Source: an uncultured Methanolobus sp. (lineage in GTDB: Archaea; Halobacteriota; Methanosarcinia; Methanosarcinales; Methanosarcinaceae). From it: a DNA stretch of 64,000 nucleotides. Both the position numbers and the translations under genes were made by a program. How positions within the stretch are numbered: position 1 is the stretch's first letter; each line of letters opens with the position of its first letter. Below the pieces are notes generated by a model, which saw only the letters and a program-made list of their open reading frames with translations, was not told where the DNA came from and did no database searches. The stretch is from NCBI RefSeq assembly GCF_963665675.1, contig NZ_OY762426.1:1798001-1862000 (forward strand). Reading direction: 5' to 3'. Positions 9,481 through 18,331 of this stretch are shown here, in pieces.

Positions 9481-9939
9481 ATGCCTCATAAGTGTACAAG
9501 ATGTGAATCTATCTTTGTAGACGGCGCTTCAGTAATACTTAGCGGATGCCCTAATTGTGGCTGGAATAAGTTCCTTTATGTCAAGGATGAAGAGCTTGAG
9601 CAGCAATCTCCAGAAGATTCTAAAGCCCAGGATACCGGAGAGGAACATGTCATTGATGAAACTTCTTCTGAAACAAAAGGAGAACAGTCCTCAGGAGAAA
9701 TAATCCGTGAGATTGATGACATCCTTGGTGTTGAGAAGGAAGATTCAAGTGTCACTGAAGAGGAAGGTGAGAGGGTTGAATCCGTGCGTATCCTTGGTCC
9801 CGGTTCTTATGAACTGAACCTCGATTCCCTGCTTGATCGCAAGGAGATCGTAATGGCCTTCAAGGAAGATGGAGCATACGCCCTGCATCTTGGTTCTGTT
9901 TTTAAGGAAAACAAAGACAAGAAAAAGAAGAAAAAGTGA
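9481..9939 (+). CDS. Zn-ribbon protein with acidic linker (COG3364-like)
   Basis: 152 aa. The N terminus has a zinc ribbon, CTRCESIFVDGASVILSGCP then NCGWNKF: two CxxC pairs at residues 4-7 and 23-26. Residues 35-105 are strongly acidic, Ser/Glu-rich and probably disordered. The C terminus (about 106-145) is a conserved block, SVRILGPGSYELNLDSLL, that ends in a Lys-rich tail. It is typical of a euryarchaeal family of Zn-ribbon proteins with no assigned function. GGTGG lies just upstream of the ATG, and a TATA-like TTAATATATC precedes it by about 30 nt, so the leader is very short. Confidence 0.75.
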   Translation: MPHKCTRCESIFVDGASVILSGCPNCGWNKFLYVKDEELEQQSPEDSKAQDTGEEHVIDETSSETKGEQSSGEIIREIDDILGVEKEDSSVTEEEGERVESVRILGPGSYELNLDSLLDRKEIVMAFKEDGAYALHLGSVFKENKDKKKKKK

Positions 9940-9958
9940 TTTTTCTTTGAGGTAAGCA

Positions 9959-10705
9959 ATGGATGTAAATCCAAAAGAACGATTCTTTGAAGTTGATGCC
10001 CTGCGAGGAATTGCAATCGTTCTGATGGTTGCCTATCATTTCTTTTTTGATCTTGATTTTTTCAGCATCTCTGAATTCGACATGCATTCAGGTATTCTTG
10101 TAGTTATGGGGAGAAGCGCAGCTATTCTGTTCATTTTTCTAGTGGGTGTTTCCCTCACTTTAAGCTACTCCAGAGCATCCCGTTCCAGACCTGGAAAAGA
10201 AATCTTCATTCACAATCTGAAAAGAGGTGCCGGAATCTTTGGATGGGGTCTTGTGATAACATTTGTAACCACAATATTCCTTGGAAGCGGCACGATTTAC
10301 TTTGGAATACTTCACCTGATAGGATTTTCAATTATCATTTCCTATCCATTCCTGAAGTACAGATGGTTCAATCTACTCGCAGGTATTGCCTTGCTCTTTG
10401 CAGGAATCCCAATGGATGCTGCTTATGTTGATTATCCATGGCTTCTCTGGATAGGTCTGAAACCACACGGTTTTTACACTCTTGATTACTTCCCGCTGAT
10501 TCCCTGGTTCGGGCTTGTCCTTCTGGGAATTTATGCAGGAAACAGCCTGTATCCTGATTACAAGCGAAGTTTCAGGATGTGTGATTGCGAAGGGAATGCT
10601 GTTGTGGGGTTGCTTGAGTATCTGGGAAAAAAGTCACTGTTGATCTATCTGGTGCATCAGCCGGTTATTGTTGGAATGTTGATGATCTTCATTAAAATTG
10701 TTTGA
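9959..10705 (+). CDS. DUF1624 / heparan-glucosaminide acetyltransferase-like membrane protein
   Basis: 248 aa integral membrane protein with about seven hydrophobic segments. It opens with RFFEVDALRGIAIVLMVAYH, the hallmark of the DUF1624/HGSNAT catalytic domain (acyltransferase superfamily): Arg-Gly then a membrane-embedded His. This family transfers acetyl groups across the membrane to amino sugars in animals; the archaeal substrate is unknown. It begins 19 nt after the Zn-ribbon gene with GAGG in the gap, so the two may be co-transcribed, although no functional link is evident. Confidence 0.75.
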   Translation: MDVNPKERFFEVDALRGIAIVLMVAYHFFFDLDFFSISEFDMHSGILVVMGRSAAILFIFLVGVSLTLSYSRASRSRPGKEIFIHNLKRGAGIFGWGLVITFVTTIFLGSGTIYFGILHLIGFSIIISYPFLKYRWFNLLAGIALLFAGIPMDAAYVDYPWLLWIGLKPHGFYTLDYFPLIPWFGLVLLGIYAGNSLYPDYKRSFRMCDCEGNAVVGLLEYLGKKSLLIYLVHQPVIVGMLMIFIKIV

Positions 10706-10771
10706 TATAATCTGTTATTTCTGTTTTTCTTTTGGTATTTCTTACTTCTTTTTATACAAGGGGCTAATATT

Positions 10772-11467
10772 ATGGACAATACAATGAATGATAAAATCGA
10801 GAAAATTTTGACAAATCCTGCAATCGGGGCAGCATCCCAAATGCATCCGCTTCTCGCAGCTGCGCATAGTTCATTGATTACTTCACTTACTAATATTCAA
10901 AATGAGAGGAGGGAGGTATTTATGGATGAGCTTAGTCGTGGTAAAATAAGATTTGAGGATAAAATTGCTCAATCTGATCCTTTTGTTCATTGTTTTATTA
11001 TTACTTACGACGCAGCGATGAGGTCACTTCAGAGGCAGAAAAATCAATATTTTGCTCATCTCCTCTCCAGTAGTTTTGAAAGTAGTGAGCTATACAATGT
11101 CACAGAATATGAAGAATATTTAAACATGTTAAATGAAACTAGTTCTCGGGAACTGTGGATACTTGTTGTGTTGTCTAAATATGAGAAGAAGCATCGCAAT
11201 ATTCATGGAAAGCTAACTCTCAAAGAAGTTAGTATTTATTGGGATGCTTTCATTGCAGAAATTAGTTCTAAATTATCTATTTCTTCTGAGGAAATAAATG
11301 CAATTTTAACTAGGTTGAATAAAAGTGGTCTATATTCCACAATAGTCGGCTCATATGTGGGTTATTATGGAGATAGAGGAACATTAACTCCTATATATTA
11401 TAAACTTGAAGATTTGATAAAACCAATTGAAGGTGATTTTATTGATGATGATTTTTTAAATGATTGA
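10772..11467 (+). CDS. Hypothetical protein, AT-rich orphan
   Basis: 231 aa soluble protein that I do not recognise. It is mostly helical, with a Leu/Ser-rich N terminus (ASQMHPLLAAAHSSLITSLT), a central segment AMRSLQRQKNQYFAHLLSSS resembling a pattern common in helical proteins of unknown function from defence-type loci, and an acidic C terminus (DFIDDDFLND). There is no signal peptide or transmembrane helix. Codon usage is visibly more AT-rich (AAT, ATT, TTT, AGT) than in both neighbours, which suggests horizontal acquisition. It stands alone, with a 66-bp gap before it and a convergent gene after it. Confidence 0.7.
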   Translation: MDNTMNDKIEKILTNPAIGAASQMHPLLAAAHSSLITSLTNIQNERREVFMDELSRGKIRFEDKIAQSDPFVHCFIITYDAAMRSLQRQKNQYFAHLLSSSFESSELYNVTEYEEYLNMLNETSSRELWILVVLSKYEKKHRNIHGKLTLKEVSIYWDAFIAEISSKLSISSEEINAILTRLNKSGLYSTIVGSYVGYYGDRGTLTPIYYKLEDLIKPIEGDFIDDDFLND

Positions 11468-11536
11468 TTATCATTCCATATTTTGAAATATTTTTTGTAA
11501 TTACATTTGGGTTGTCTGTATTTGATGAAAAAGAAG

Positions 11537-11553
11537 GTGCCGGATTCCGGCAC
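11537..11553. terminator. Hairpin between convergent genes
   Basis: GTGCCGG-ATT-CCGGCAC, a perfect 7-bp stem with a 3-nt loop, lies between the stop of the plus-strand orphan (11467) and the stop of the minus-strand fusion gene (11573). The placement fits a bidirectional transcription end signal, though there is no long T tract. Confidence 0.45.
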
Positions 11554-11572
11554 AAATTCATGTTTCTAATAA

Positions 11573-13489
11573 CTATCTCTGCCCTGTAATCCTCTCATCT
11601 GCACTCTTGAGTATCATGGCTATCATATCGCTGTATGAGATGTCAGCGATTCTGGCCATCTTTGCAAGGTGTCCGTCCCAGCACCAGCCGGGATTGGGGT
11701 TGACTTCAAGAAGTTTAGGGTTGCCTTTTGCATCAAGTCTCCAGTCAAGGCGTGTGTAGTCCTGGCATTCCAGCCTGTTTATAAGTTTCAGGCTGCACTC
11801 GATAATGAGTTCTTCTGTCTCTTTTGGAAGGTAGGCAGGTGAGGATTTGATCTTCCAGTAAGGTGAGTCAGGTATCCACTTAGCCTCGTATCCGCAGAGT
11901 TTTGGAAGGTCTTCAGGTAAGTCTGAGTAATCTTCCTGTGTAAGCGGCAGTACTGTATAGTTCTCAGGCGGGTTGCCTATGATTCCTATGCTGAGATCTT
12001 TTCCGGTGAGGAATTCTTCAACAAGTATCGGTTTATCGTAACCAAGTCCTTCCCTGATGTCATAGATTGCCCTGACAACTTCATCACGGCTGTTACATAC
12101 GCTGTGCTGGTTTAGTCCGAAACTGGAGTCTCCAAAGTTCGGTTTTACGATAACCGGGAAATCCATTGGCAGCTCGAACAGGGTGTCCTCACCTTTAACA
12201 ACTATACCTTCAGGAACCGGAACTCCAAGGTCTTTTGCAATACCTCTCACAAGTGCCTTATCATAGCAAAATGCCAGACATTGTGGTCCGGAGCCGGAGT
12301 AAGGAATGTTAAACATCTCAAGTATTGCAGGCACGTGCAGCTCCTTTTTGGGGTCATTGTCATAACCCTCGTCACAGAGATTGAAAATGAAATCAGTTTT
12401 AGTTTTTATCTTTGCAAGGTCGGTGAGAAGCGTATCATGATTATCCAGATATTTGAAAGAATAGTTTTCAAGCTCATGGAGTCCGCCTTTAAGCTGGTCA
12501 ATGGTGTATATGTCATCATCATCAAAAACACCACAAGGTTTCAGTGAATCGTTCTTCCTCGGGTCGCCGAAGACTACAACCACATTTTTCTTTGCTTCCT
12601 TAGCCTTTTTCTTTTTAGGGGTCCATTCTTTCCTTACCGTTGCAGTCACAATAATGCGCCTTTCCATCATTCCGAGATCCTGGTTTCTCAGTGTCTGTGA
12701 ATTGATGGAATCAACTATCTCGATATCCGTGAAATCTGCTTTTTTCAGCAATTGTTTCAGTGCTTCAGTGGTGTAGAGGCGTTCTGCATAGAACTGGTCT
12801 GCTATAACTCCTGATGTATCGTTGACAATAACCTCTCTGGAGATGAGCTTCTCCCCATCTGTAGAAATGGATCTCTCCCTGCACACAAAGTTATTTTTGT
12901 CTATCCATTCCCATGAACGTGGCTGGTATTTTTCCTTTAAATATGAACCATCAGCCACATCAAGAAGCACCTTTCCCCAGGGTCTCAGTATCCTTTTTAC
13001 TTCCTTCAGAACTCTCAGATCCTCGTCAGACGTTTCGAAATAACCAAAACTATTTCCAAGGAGCATCACAACATCGAATGAATCGGTTGTGTATGGTGTT
13101 TTCCTGGCATCCCCTTCCTTGAATTTGACACCAAGACTTTCTTTTTTAGCAGTGTTCTTTGCTCTCTGGATAAGGTAGTGTGACCTGTCCAGACCGTCAA
13201 GGTTCTTCAAACCCCTTCTGGCAAGTTCAAGTGTATGTCGTCCCTGTCCACAACACAGGTCAAGCACATGGCTTTCAGGTGTCAGTTTCAGTATTGAAGA
13301 AAAGGTGTCTGTCTCCTGTCTGGTGATGCTTGCATCCTCTACGATATCCGCATCGGTCTTCAGGTAGAGTGAGTTGAATATCTTCTTCCACCAATCGGGG
13401 TTCACATGCTCTTCCAGGTGTGGGACTGGTCCCAATGTCCTTGATTTTTGTTTTTCTTTGTTCTGGTTTTCTTTAGGTCGTTCTTTCAT
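11573..13489 (-). CDS. Methyltransferase/D-Ala-D-Ala-ligase-like ATP-grasp fusion
   Basis: 638 aa from ATG 13489 (GAGGG about 10 nt upstream; the frame is open to 13525). Residues about 55-270 are a class I SAM methyltransferase, with motif I HVLDLCCGQGRHTLELARRG and an Asp-containing VVMLLGNSFGYF. Residues about 300-635 are ATP-grasp of the D-Ala-D-Ala ligase type: FNLCDEGYDNDPKKELHVPA, IPYSGSGPQCLAFCYDKAL, FPVIVKPNFGDSSFGLNQ, and metal-binding YTRLDWRLD...LLEVNPNPGW. The two halves are joined by a Lys-rich linker (KKKKAKEAKKN). Archaea lack murein, so the ligase probably joins another amino acid or peptide whose product or substrate is methylated; this is inference. Monocistronic. Confidence 0.85.
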   Translation of the reverse strand: MKERPKENQNKEKQKSRTLGPVPHLEEHVNPDWWKKIFNSLYLKTDADIVEDASITRQETDTFSSILKLTPESHVLDLCCGQGRHTLELARRGLKNLDGLDRSHYLIQRAKNTAKKESLGVKFKEGDARKTPYTTDSFDVVMLLGNSFGYFETSDEDLRVLKEVKRILRPWGKVLLDVADGSYLKEKYQPRSWEWIDKNNFVCRERSISTDGEKLISREVIVNDTSGVIADQFYAERLYTTEALKQLLKKADFTDIEIVDSINSQTLRNQDLGMMERRIIVTATVRKEWTPKKKKAKEAKKNVVVVFGDPRKNDSLKPCGVFDDDDIYTIDQLKGGLHELENYSFKYLDNHDTLLTDLAKIKTKTDFIFNLCDEGYDNDPKKELHVPAILEMFNIPYSGSGPQCLAFCYDKALVRGIAKDLGVPVPEGIVVKGEDTLFELPMDFPVIVKPNFGDSSFGLNQHSVCNSRDEVVRAIYDIREGLGYDKPILVEEFLTGKDLSIGIIGNPPENYTVLPLTQEDYSDLPEDLPKLCGYEAKWIPDSPYWKIKSSPAYLPKETEELIIECSLKLINRLECQDYTRLDWRLDAKGNPKLLEVNPNPGWCWDGHLAKMARIADISYSDMIAMILKSADERITGQR

Positions 13490-13559
13490 AAGGTATAACC
13501 CTCTAATTTTTGGAACACACGTCATAGTGTATTCAAGCCATATTGTAAGGTTTAAGAAT

Positions 13560-13586
13560 AAATAATCATCGATAAATTGATTATTT
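13560..13586. promoter_or_regulatory. Palindrome upstream of the fusion gene
   Basis: AAATAATCA, 9-nt spacer, TGATTATTT: a perfect 9-bp inverted repeat about 70 bp upstream of the ATG at 13489. It could be an operator or just a hairpin in the AT-rich gap (13526-13767), which otherwise holds nothing recognisable. Confidence 0.3.
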
Positions 13587-13767
13587 CAAATATTATTAGA
13601 TAATTTATGTTTTATTAACTTTTAACTGTGCTATTGATTATTAAAATCAAAAATATGTTATTTTATTGCTTATTTTCTCTTAAAAAGCATAATTTCTCTC
13701 TATTTCTTGTTTGCACGTTCTCTGTATTCTTAGAAAATCCTAACATGATATGGTTTTGGCAGAATAA

Positions 13768-14856
13768 TTAATAGAAATCACTCAAAAAAGTCTGCCTTTC
13801 ATCAATCTTCTCAAGTTTTGTAACTCCTACTCCAAGTAACCTGAACCTGCCCTTTCCCATGAACTCTTCCATAAGTATCAGGGCATTCTTTGTGATAACT
13901 TCTTTATCAGTGGTCGCAGCATTCAGGGTCTTTGCCCGGGTGTATGTCCTGAAATCCTCATAACGGACTTTGATTGTCACAGTTCTGTACCGGAACCTTT
14001 TTTTCATCATTGATGTGTGGACTTTTTCTGTCAGTTCTTTGAAAACCTGTTCAATTCTACCAGGGTCGGAGATGTCCTCATCAAACGTATCTTCAGTGCT
14101 CACGGATTTGACTTCTTCTCTTTCCTTTACTTCCCGCGTGTCAATGCCGTTTGCAAGCTGGTGCATTACAACTCCGTATTTTCCAAAACGGGATATCAGT
14201 AACTGAACATCACAGGTTGCAAGTTGTCCTACTGTTTCAATTCCCAACTCTTCAAGAATTGGCTGGGTTTTCTTGCCGATTCCCGGGATTTTCGATACAT
14301 GCATGGGGAAGAGAAAATCCTGTATGTCCTCAGGTCTTACAACAGTTAAGCCATCTGGCTTGTTAAAATCGGATGCGATCTTTGCAACTACTTTGTTTGG
14401 AGCCACGCCGATGGAACATGTAAGTCCGTGAAGTCTTTGAGTCTCACTTTTTATCTTCTTTGCAAGCAAGGTTGCAGATTCATAGTCCGAAATCGACTCT
14501 CCAATGTCAAGGTACGCTTCATCAACACTCACCTGCTGGAATTTGTCCGCGAAAATACGAAGTGTCTGCATTATCTCTGCTGATACTTCCTTGTAGAGCT
14601 TCATGTTGACTCTGAGGTATACGGCATCAGGACATAGTTTGTAGGCTTTTGAAATTGCCATGCCGGAATGTATGCCGTATGCTCTTGCTTCGTAGGAACA
14701 GGTACTTGCAACTCCTCTGCCACTGCCGCCTTTTGGGTCTGACCCGACCACTACAGGGAGTCCTTTAAGTTCCGGTTTTTCTCTTACTTCAACTGAGGAG
14801 TAAAAACTGTCCATATCAATGTGCAGCGTAATCCTTTCTCTTCCAGAGTTATCCAT
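13768..14856 (-). CDS. dinB: DNA polymerase IV (Y family)
   Basis: Translesion DNA polymerase, 362 aa, full length. Catalytic acidic residues are in LHIDMDSFYSSVE (about residues 10-22) and SVDEAYLDIGE (about 100-110); thumb HhH-like IPGIGKKTQPILEELGI; little-finger domain at about 240-350 (RYRTVTIKVRYEDFRTYTRA). The C terminus ends in QTFLSDFY, and the QxxLxxFF-like end could be a PCNA-interacting peptide (inference). The start ATG is clear. It is isolated, with the AT-rich gap downstream and mobile-element copy A upstream of it. Confidence 0.95.
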   Translation of the reverse strand: MDNSGRERITLHIDMDSFYSSVEVREKPELKGLPVVVGSDPKGGSGRGVASTCSYEARAYGIHSGMAISKAYKLCPDAVYLRVNMKLYKEVSAEIMQTLRIFADKFQQVSVDEAYLDIGESISDYESATLLAKKIKSETQRLHGLTCSIGVAPNKVVAKIASDFNKPDGLTVVRPEDIQDFLFPMHVSKIPGIGKKTQPILEELGIETVGQLATCDVQLLISRFGKYGVVMHQLANGIDTREVKEREEVKSVSTEDTFDEDISDPGRIEQVFKELTEKVHTSMMKKRFRYRTVTIKVRYEDFRTYTRAKTLNAATTDKEVITKNALILMEEFMGKGRFRLLGVGVTKLEKIDERQTFLSDFY

Positions 14857-14932
14857 TTAGTCTCCATGATGTTTTTATTCAAATATGGTTATATTTGTTG
14901 ATTATATTGAATATATCGGTTTTTGTTTTTTG

Positions 14933-15277
14933 GGCCCTATAGAACTCCTTTTTGTACGAGTGACACAAACTTTGCTCTTTTTCAGTTCCACAAAAAACCA
15001 GGCAAACTAAAAACAGCGTAAGCATCCGCCGAAGGCGGCACTTTCCTCTACCTCTGTACAGAAGACAATTGCATTTATACTTAGATTTCTACAGAATACT
15101 TGCAAATAAAATATTCCTGAGTATTATGCAGATAATTTTGTTTATTCATTTGGGAAAACGCCGGCTCCGCCGGACCCTTCGGGATTTATCGAGTTATTCA
15201 TACCAGATAGATCATATTGACCTGACAAAACCGATATACTTTTCTTAAATTTCTAATGGCAGGATTTCTACAAAGTC
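14933..15277 (+). mobile_element. MITE-like element, copy A
   Basis: 345 bp with no plausible ORF. Shares sequence with copies at 32861-33202 (inverted) and 54091-54403. The ends are imperfect inverted repeats (GGCCCTATAGAA at left; reverse complement of right end GACTTTGTAGAAATCC). Internal GC-rich hairpins CCGCC-GAA-GGCGG and CCGGC-TCC-GCCGG stand out from the AT-rich surroundings. Flanks GTTTTTTG and GTTTTTGC may be a decayed target duplication. The right 205 nt differ from copy B at about three positions, whereas the left end resembles copy C. No transposase is encoded, so movement would need a helper in trans. Confidence 0.8.
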
Positions 15278-15359
15278 GTTTTTGCTTATGGCTAACGGAA
15301 CCCTGATATAACATCACGGACCATGGAAGTCATATTAAAGTAATGTACCCGGTGCAATA

Positions 15360-15647
15360 ATGTATATTTATCTCGCAATAGTTGCTTATGCAGTCGTTCT
15401 CTTTCTCACATTGAGAGATATCCGTATCTATAAACGGACCAGGCTTGATTCGTATCGCAAGGGAGCTATCAAGGGTATACTTGCATCTACTCTGGCTCTT
15501 CTGGGAGTTCTGTTCACAACCTTCAACCCTAATCTGGGTCTTCTCGTTGTACTTATCGGTTTGTTCTTCAATCAAAAAGGCCCCCGTGACCGTGTTTTCA
15601 ATAACGCGGGTGCAATGGATCGTTTTCTGGGAAAAACTGATATATAA
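15360..15647 (+). CDS. Small two-helix membrane protein
   Basis: 95 aa. Two or three hydrophobic segments: YLAIVAYAVVLFLTL at 3-17, GILASTLALLGVLFTTF at about 39-55, and NLGLLVVLIGLFF at about 58-70, separated by a basic stretch (RDIRIYKRTRLDSYRKG). The C terminus is polar. I do not recognise the family. It precedes rps17e in the same direction, but a 127-bp gap with its own promoter-like sequence separates them. GGTG just upstream of the ATG supports the start. Probably a real gene because it is well formed and has no competing ORF. Confidence 0.65.
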   Translation: MYIYLAIVAYAVVLFLTLRDIRIYKRTRLDSYRKGAIKGILASTLALLGVLFTTFNPNLGLLVVLIGLFFNQKGPRDRVFNNAGAMDRFLGKTDI

Positions 15648-15774
15648 TTAAGTATTCTGGTGCAGTTCCTGTAATCCAAAAGGTATAAATGTAAGGGTAT
15701 TTATTATAACCCCGATACAATTTACTACTATAAAGTTTCATCAAATAATTGATTCATAATAATGGAGAATTATC

Positions 15775-15969
15775 ATGGGAAATATTAGACAAACCAATAT
15801 CAAGAGAATCGCAATTCGCTTAGCTGAAAACCACGGTAACGTATTTACAACAGACTTCGACACAAACAAGCACCTTGTGACAAAGTATACAACCATCGAG
15901 AGCAAAGTGATCAGAAACCGTGTAGCAGGTTACGTAACAAGAAAGATGACACATAGGCCAAGAGAGTGA
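15775..15969 (+). CDS. rps17e: 30S ribosomal protein S17e
   Basis: 64 aa, the usual archaeal length for S17e (archaeal/eukaryotic-type small-subunit protein). It matches the family core: [18 protein letters not shown] at the N terminus, [18 protein letters not shown], and [16 protein letters not shown] lies 7 nt upstream of the ATG, and a TTTATTATAA TATA box precedes it by about 75 nt. dapA begins 25 nt downstream, so rps17e, dapA and dapB probably form one transcript, an arrangement seen in related methanogens. Confidence 0.96.
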   Translation: MGNIRQTNIKRIAIRLAENHGNVFTTDFDTNKHLVTKYTTIESKVIRNRVAGYVTRKMTHRPRE

Positions 15970-15994
15970 AGGTTTCTGGAGAGGGGATGTTCCC

Positions 15995-16870
15995 ATGTTC
16001 GAAGGAGTTATGCCTGCTCTTGTAACGCCATTTACAAATGACAATACCATTGATGCGGAAAGTTTCAGAAATATTGTTAAGTTTGTGGAAGATGGTGGCG
16101 TTTCCGGAGTCGTTGCCTGTGGTACGACCGGTGAATCTGCAACACTATCAACTGCAGAGCATAAAGAACTGATTAACCTTTGTATCGATTGTGCGAACGT
16201 TCCTGTTATAGCGGGCACTGGTTCGAACAACACAGTTGAAGCAATCGAACTTACTAAGCACGCAGCAGACGTGGGAGCGGATGGCGCTCTTATAATATCT
16301 CCCTATTATACCCGGCCCAATAATGCAGGGCTTATTGCTCATTTTAAGAAAGTGGCAGAATCTGCCGACATCCCTATCATATTATATAATGTTCCTTCCC
16401 GTACAGGACAGGACATGCCTCTGGATGTCATAGTCGAACTTTCAAAGGTAGAAAATATTGTTGCTGTAAAAGAAGCCAGTGGAAATCTTGGCAAGCTTTC
16501 ACAGATAATCGAAGAAACAACTGGCGAGGATTTCACTGTTCTTTCCGGTGAGGACGGACTTAGTTATCCTATATTTGCTCTGGGCGGCGCCGGTGTAATT
16601 TCAGTTGTTGCCAATATCGTTCCTGAAAAGATGGTAAAGCTTTACGAAGCAGTTAATGCCGGTGATCTTAAAACAGCAAGGCAGCTTCACTTTGAGATGG
16701 CACCACTCATCCGTGCATTGTTCACAGAAACAAATCCAATTCCTGTGAAGCGTGCAGTTGAACTTATAGGTCTTTCAAGTGGAAATATAAGACTTCCTCT
16801 TGCTCCTCTGAGTGAAGAGAACAGCGTTACACTTGAGAATGCTCTTCGCAACCTGGGGTGCATTGCATGA
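15995..16870 (+). CDS. dapA: 4-hydroxy-tetrahydrodipicolinate synthase
   Basis: Condenses pyruvate with aspartate semialdehyde, the first committed step to diaminopimelate/lysine. 291 aa barrel enzyme with GVMPALVTPFTND at the N terminus, the carboxylate-binding CGTTGESATLSTAEH, catalytic Tyr in ILYNVPSRTGQDM, and Schiff-base Lys in VAVKEASGNLGKL. The start ATG follows GGAGAGGGG. The stop overlaps the dapB start (ATGA), so the two are translationally coupled. Confidence 0.97.
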   Translation: MFEGVMPALVTPFTNDNTIDAESFRNIVKFVEDGGVSGVVACGTTGESATLSTAEHKELINLCIDCANVPVIAGTGSNNTVEAIELTKHAADVGADGALIISPYYTRPNNAGLIAHFKKVAESADIPIILYNVPSRTGQDMPLDVIVELSKVENIVAVKEASGNLGKLSQIIEETTGEDFTVLSGEDGLSYPIFALGGAGVISVVANIVPEKMVKLYEAVNAGDLKTARQLHFEMAPLIRALFTETNPIPVKRAVELIGLSSGNIRLPLAPLSEENSVTLENALRNLGCIA

Positions 16871-17658
16871 TAAATGTTGGTGTAACAGGTGCTTCAGGAA
16901 GAATGGGGAAACTCATTATCGATAATATCCTCAGATTTGATGACCTCAAATTGACATCAGCCTTTGATCTTATGAACATCGGCAAGGATGTCGGTGAGGT
17001 AGCTCAGATGGGCTCTCTGGGAGTCCCCATATCTGGCGTTGATGACATGGAATCTGTCCTGAAAGAGTCAAAGACCCAGGTACTGATCGATTTTACAATT
17101 GCAAATGCAACTGCTGTAAATGCACCCAAGGCTGCGTCAGCCGGTGTGAGTCTTGTAATTGGAACAACCGGTCTTTCCCCTGAGCAGAAAAAGACAATAG
17201 AATACTCAATTATAAGCAACAATGTTGCAGGAATCATATCTCCGAATTATTCGGTTGGAGTAAATGTTTTCTTTAAAATACTTGCAGAAGCTTCCAAATA
17301 TCTCGGTGATATGGACATAGAGATCATAGAAGCTCACCATATGCATAAGAAAGACGCACCAAGCGGCACAGCACTGGGAGCTGCTAACGTTATCAGTGAA
17401 GCTCTTGGTGGCAAGGAATTCGTATATGGCCGTGAAGGTGTTGCACCCCGTGGAAAAGAAATAGGTATCCATGCAGTGCGTGGCGGAGACATAGTTGGAG
17501 ATCATACTGTTCTTTTTGCAGGTGATGGTGAGAGAATAGAGATAAAACACCAGGCGCATTCAAGACAGGCTTTCGCAGGCGGTGCAGTTAAAGCAGCAGC
17601 CTGGATAGGCAATGCAGGACCTGGTCTTTATACCATGCAGGATATTCTGGGACTTTAA
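16867..17658 (+). CDS. dapB: 4-hydroxy-tetrahydrodipicolinate reductase
   Basis: Reduces the DapA product with NAD(P)H. 263 aa from ATG 16867, which overlaps the dapA stop by 4 nt. Nucleotide-binding VGVTGASGRMGKLI at the N terminus, IGTTGLSPEQ, ISPNYSVGVN, and the catalytic EAHHMHKKDAPSGTA at about residues 155-170. The C-terminal ARQAFAGGAVKAAAWI-type helix and GLYTMQDILGL end are typical. Its T-rich downstream region (17664-17670) may end the operon. Confidence 0.97.
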   Translation: MINVGVTGASGRMGKLIIDNILRFDDLKLTSAFDLMNIGKDVGEVAQMGSLGVPISGVDDMESVLKESKTQVLIDFTIANATAVNAPKAASAGVSLVIGTTGLSPEQKKTIEYSIISNNVAGIISPNYSVGVNVFFKILAEASKYLGDMDIEIIEAHHMHKKDAPSGTALGAANVISEALGGKEFVYGREGVAPRGKEIGIHAVRGGDIVGDHTVLFAGDGERIEIKHQAHSRQAFAGGAVKAAAWIGNAGPGLYTMQDILGL

Positions 17659-17860
17659 CCCCAACTTTTTTTTGGCCAACATGTGTTCATTTGTGGCGCA
17701 GTTGCTGGGAACTGTGCACATAGAACTGAATGATAACGTGTGTTCAATGTTCATCACTATTATATATTTGTCAGTATATAATCTATATTGTAGCATGAAA
17801 GCCTTGGTGCCATTGTTACTACCTCCAAACGTTTCTTCCTTTTTTATTTTTTAACCGGCG

Positions 17861-18331
17861 TCACAGCAAATGCTCTGCAATATCTTCAGAGATCACTCTT
17901 CCACAATAGTAGCATCTGAGTTTAAGGAATATTTTTTCGGTATCAACAGCAAATTTTGATGTGATGGGTTCATTGCTGTTAGAGATGCAGTTAGGATTTA
18001 TGCAACTCACAACTCCCTCCACAAAAGAGGGTATGTGGACCTTGTACTTGCTGGAAACATTGAAATCACGTATGATATTGATAGTTGCATTAGGGGATAT
18101 AAGTGCTATTTTGTCTACCTCTTCTACATTGAGTTCACGATTTTCGACTTTAACCACATCTTTTTTCCCATATCGTCCTTTGGAGTTTATCACAACACTC
18201 ACAACTCCTTTTGATGAATCAGGAAGTCCAAGGATCTTTAATACATTCAGAGCCTTGCCCGCAGTGATATGGTCAATAACAGTACCATTCTCTATCCTGC
18301 TAACTCTGAGTTCTGTCTCAATATCGGTCAT
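17861..18331 (-). CDS. pyrI: Aspartate carbamoyltransferase regulatory subunit
   Basis: Allosteric subunit that binds nucleotides and bridges catalytic trimers through a zinc domain. 156 aa: the allosteric domain starts with LRVSRIENGTVIDHITAGKA, and the C-terminal zinc domain carries four Cys in CINPNCISN and CYYCG. Start ATG overlaps the pyrB stop by 4 nt, so expression is coupled to pyrB. Normal length. Confidence 0.97.
   Translation of the reverse strand: MTDIETELRVSRIENGTVIDHITAGKALNVLKILGLPDSSKGVVSVVINSKGRYGKKDVVKVENRELNVEEVDKIALISPNATINIIRDFNVSSKYKVHIPSFVEGVVSCINPNCISNSNEPITSKFAVDTEKIFLKLRCYYCGRVISEDIAEHLL

Noticed and set aside
14933..15277. CRISPR or repeat-array interpretation of the GC-rich repeats
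   Set aside because: The repeats are single dispersed copies with terminal inverted repeats, not regularly spaced direct repeats. No cas gene is present.
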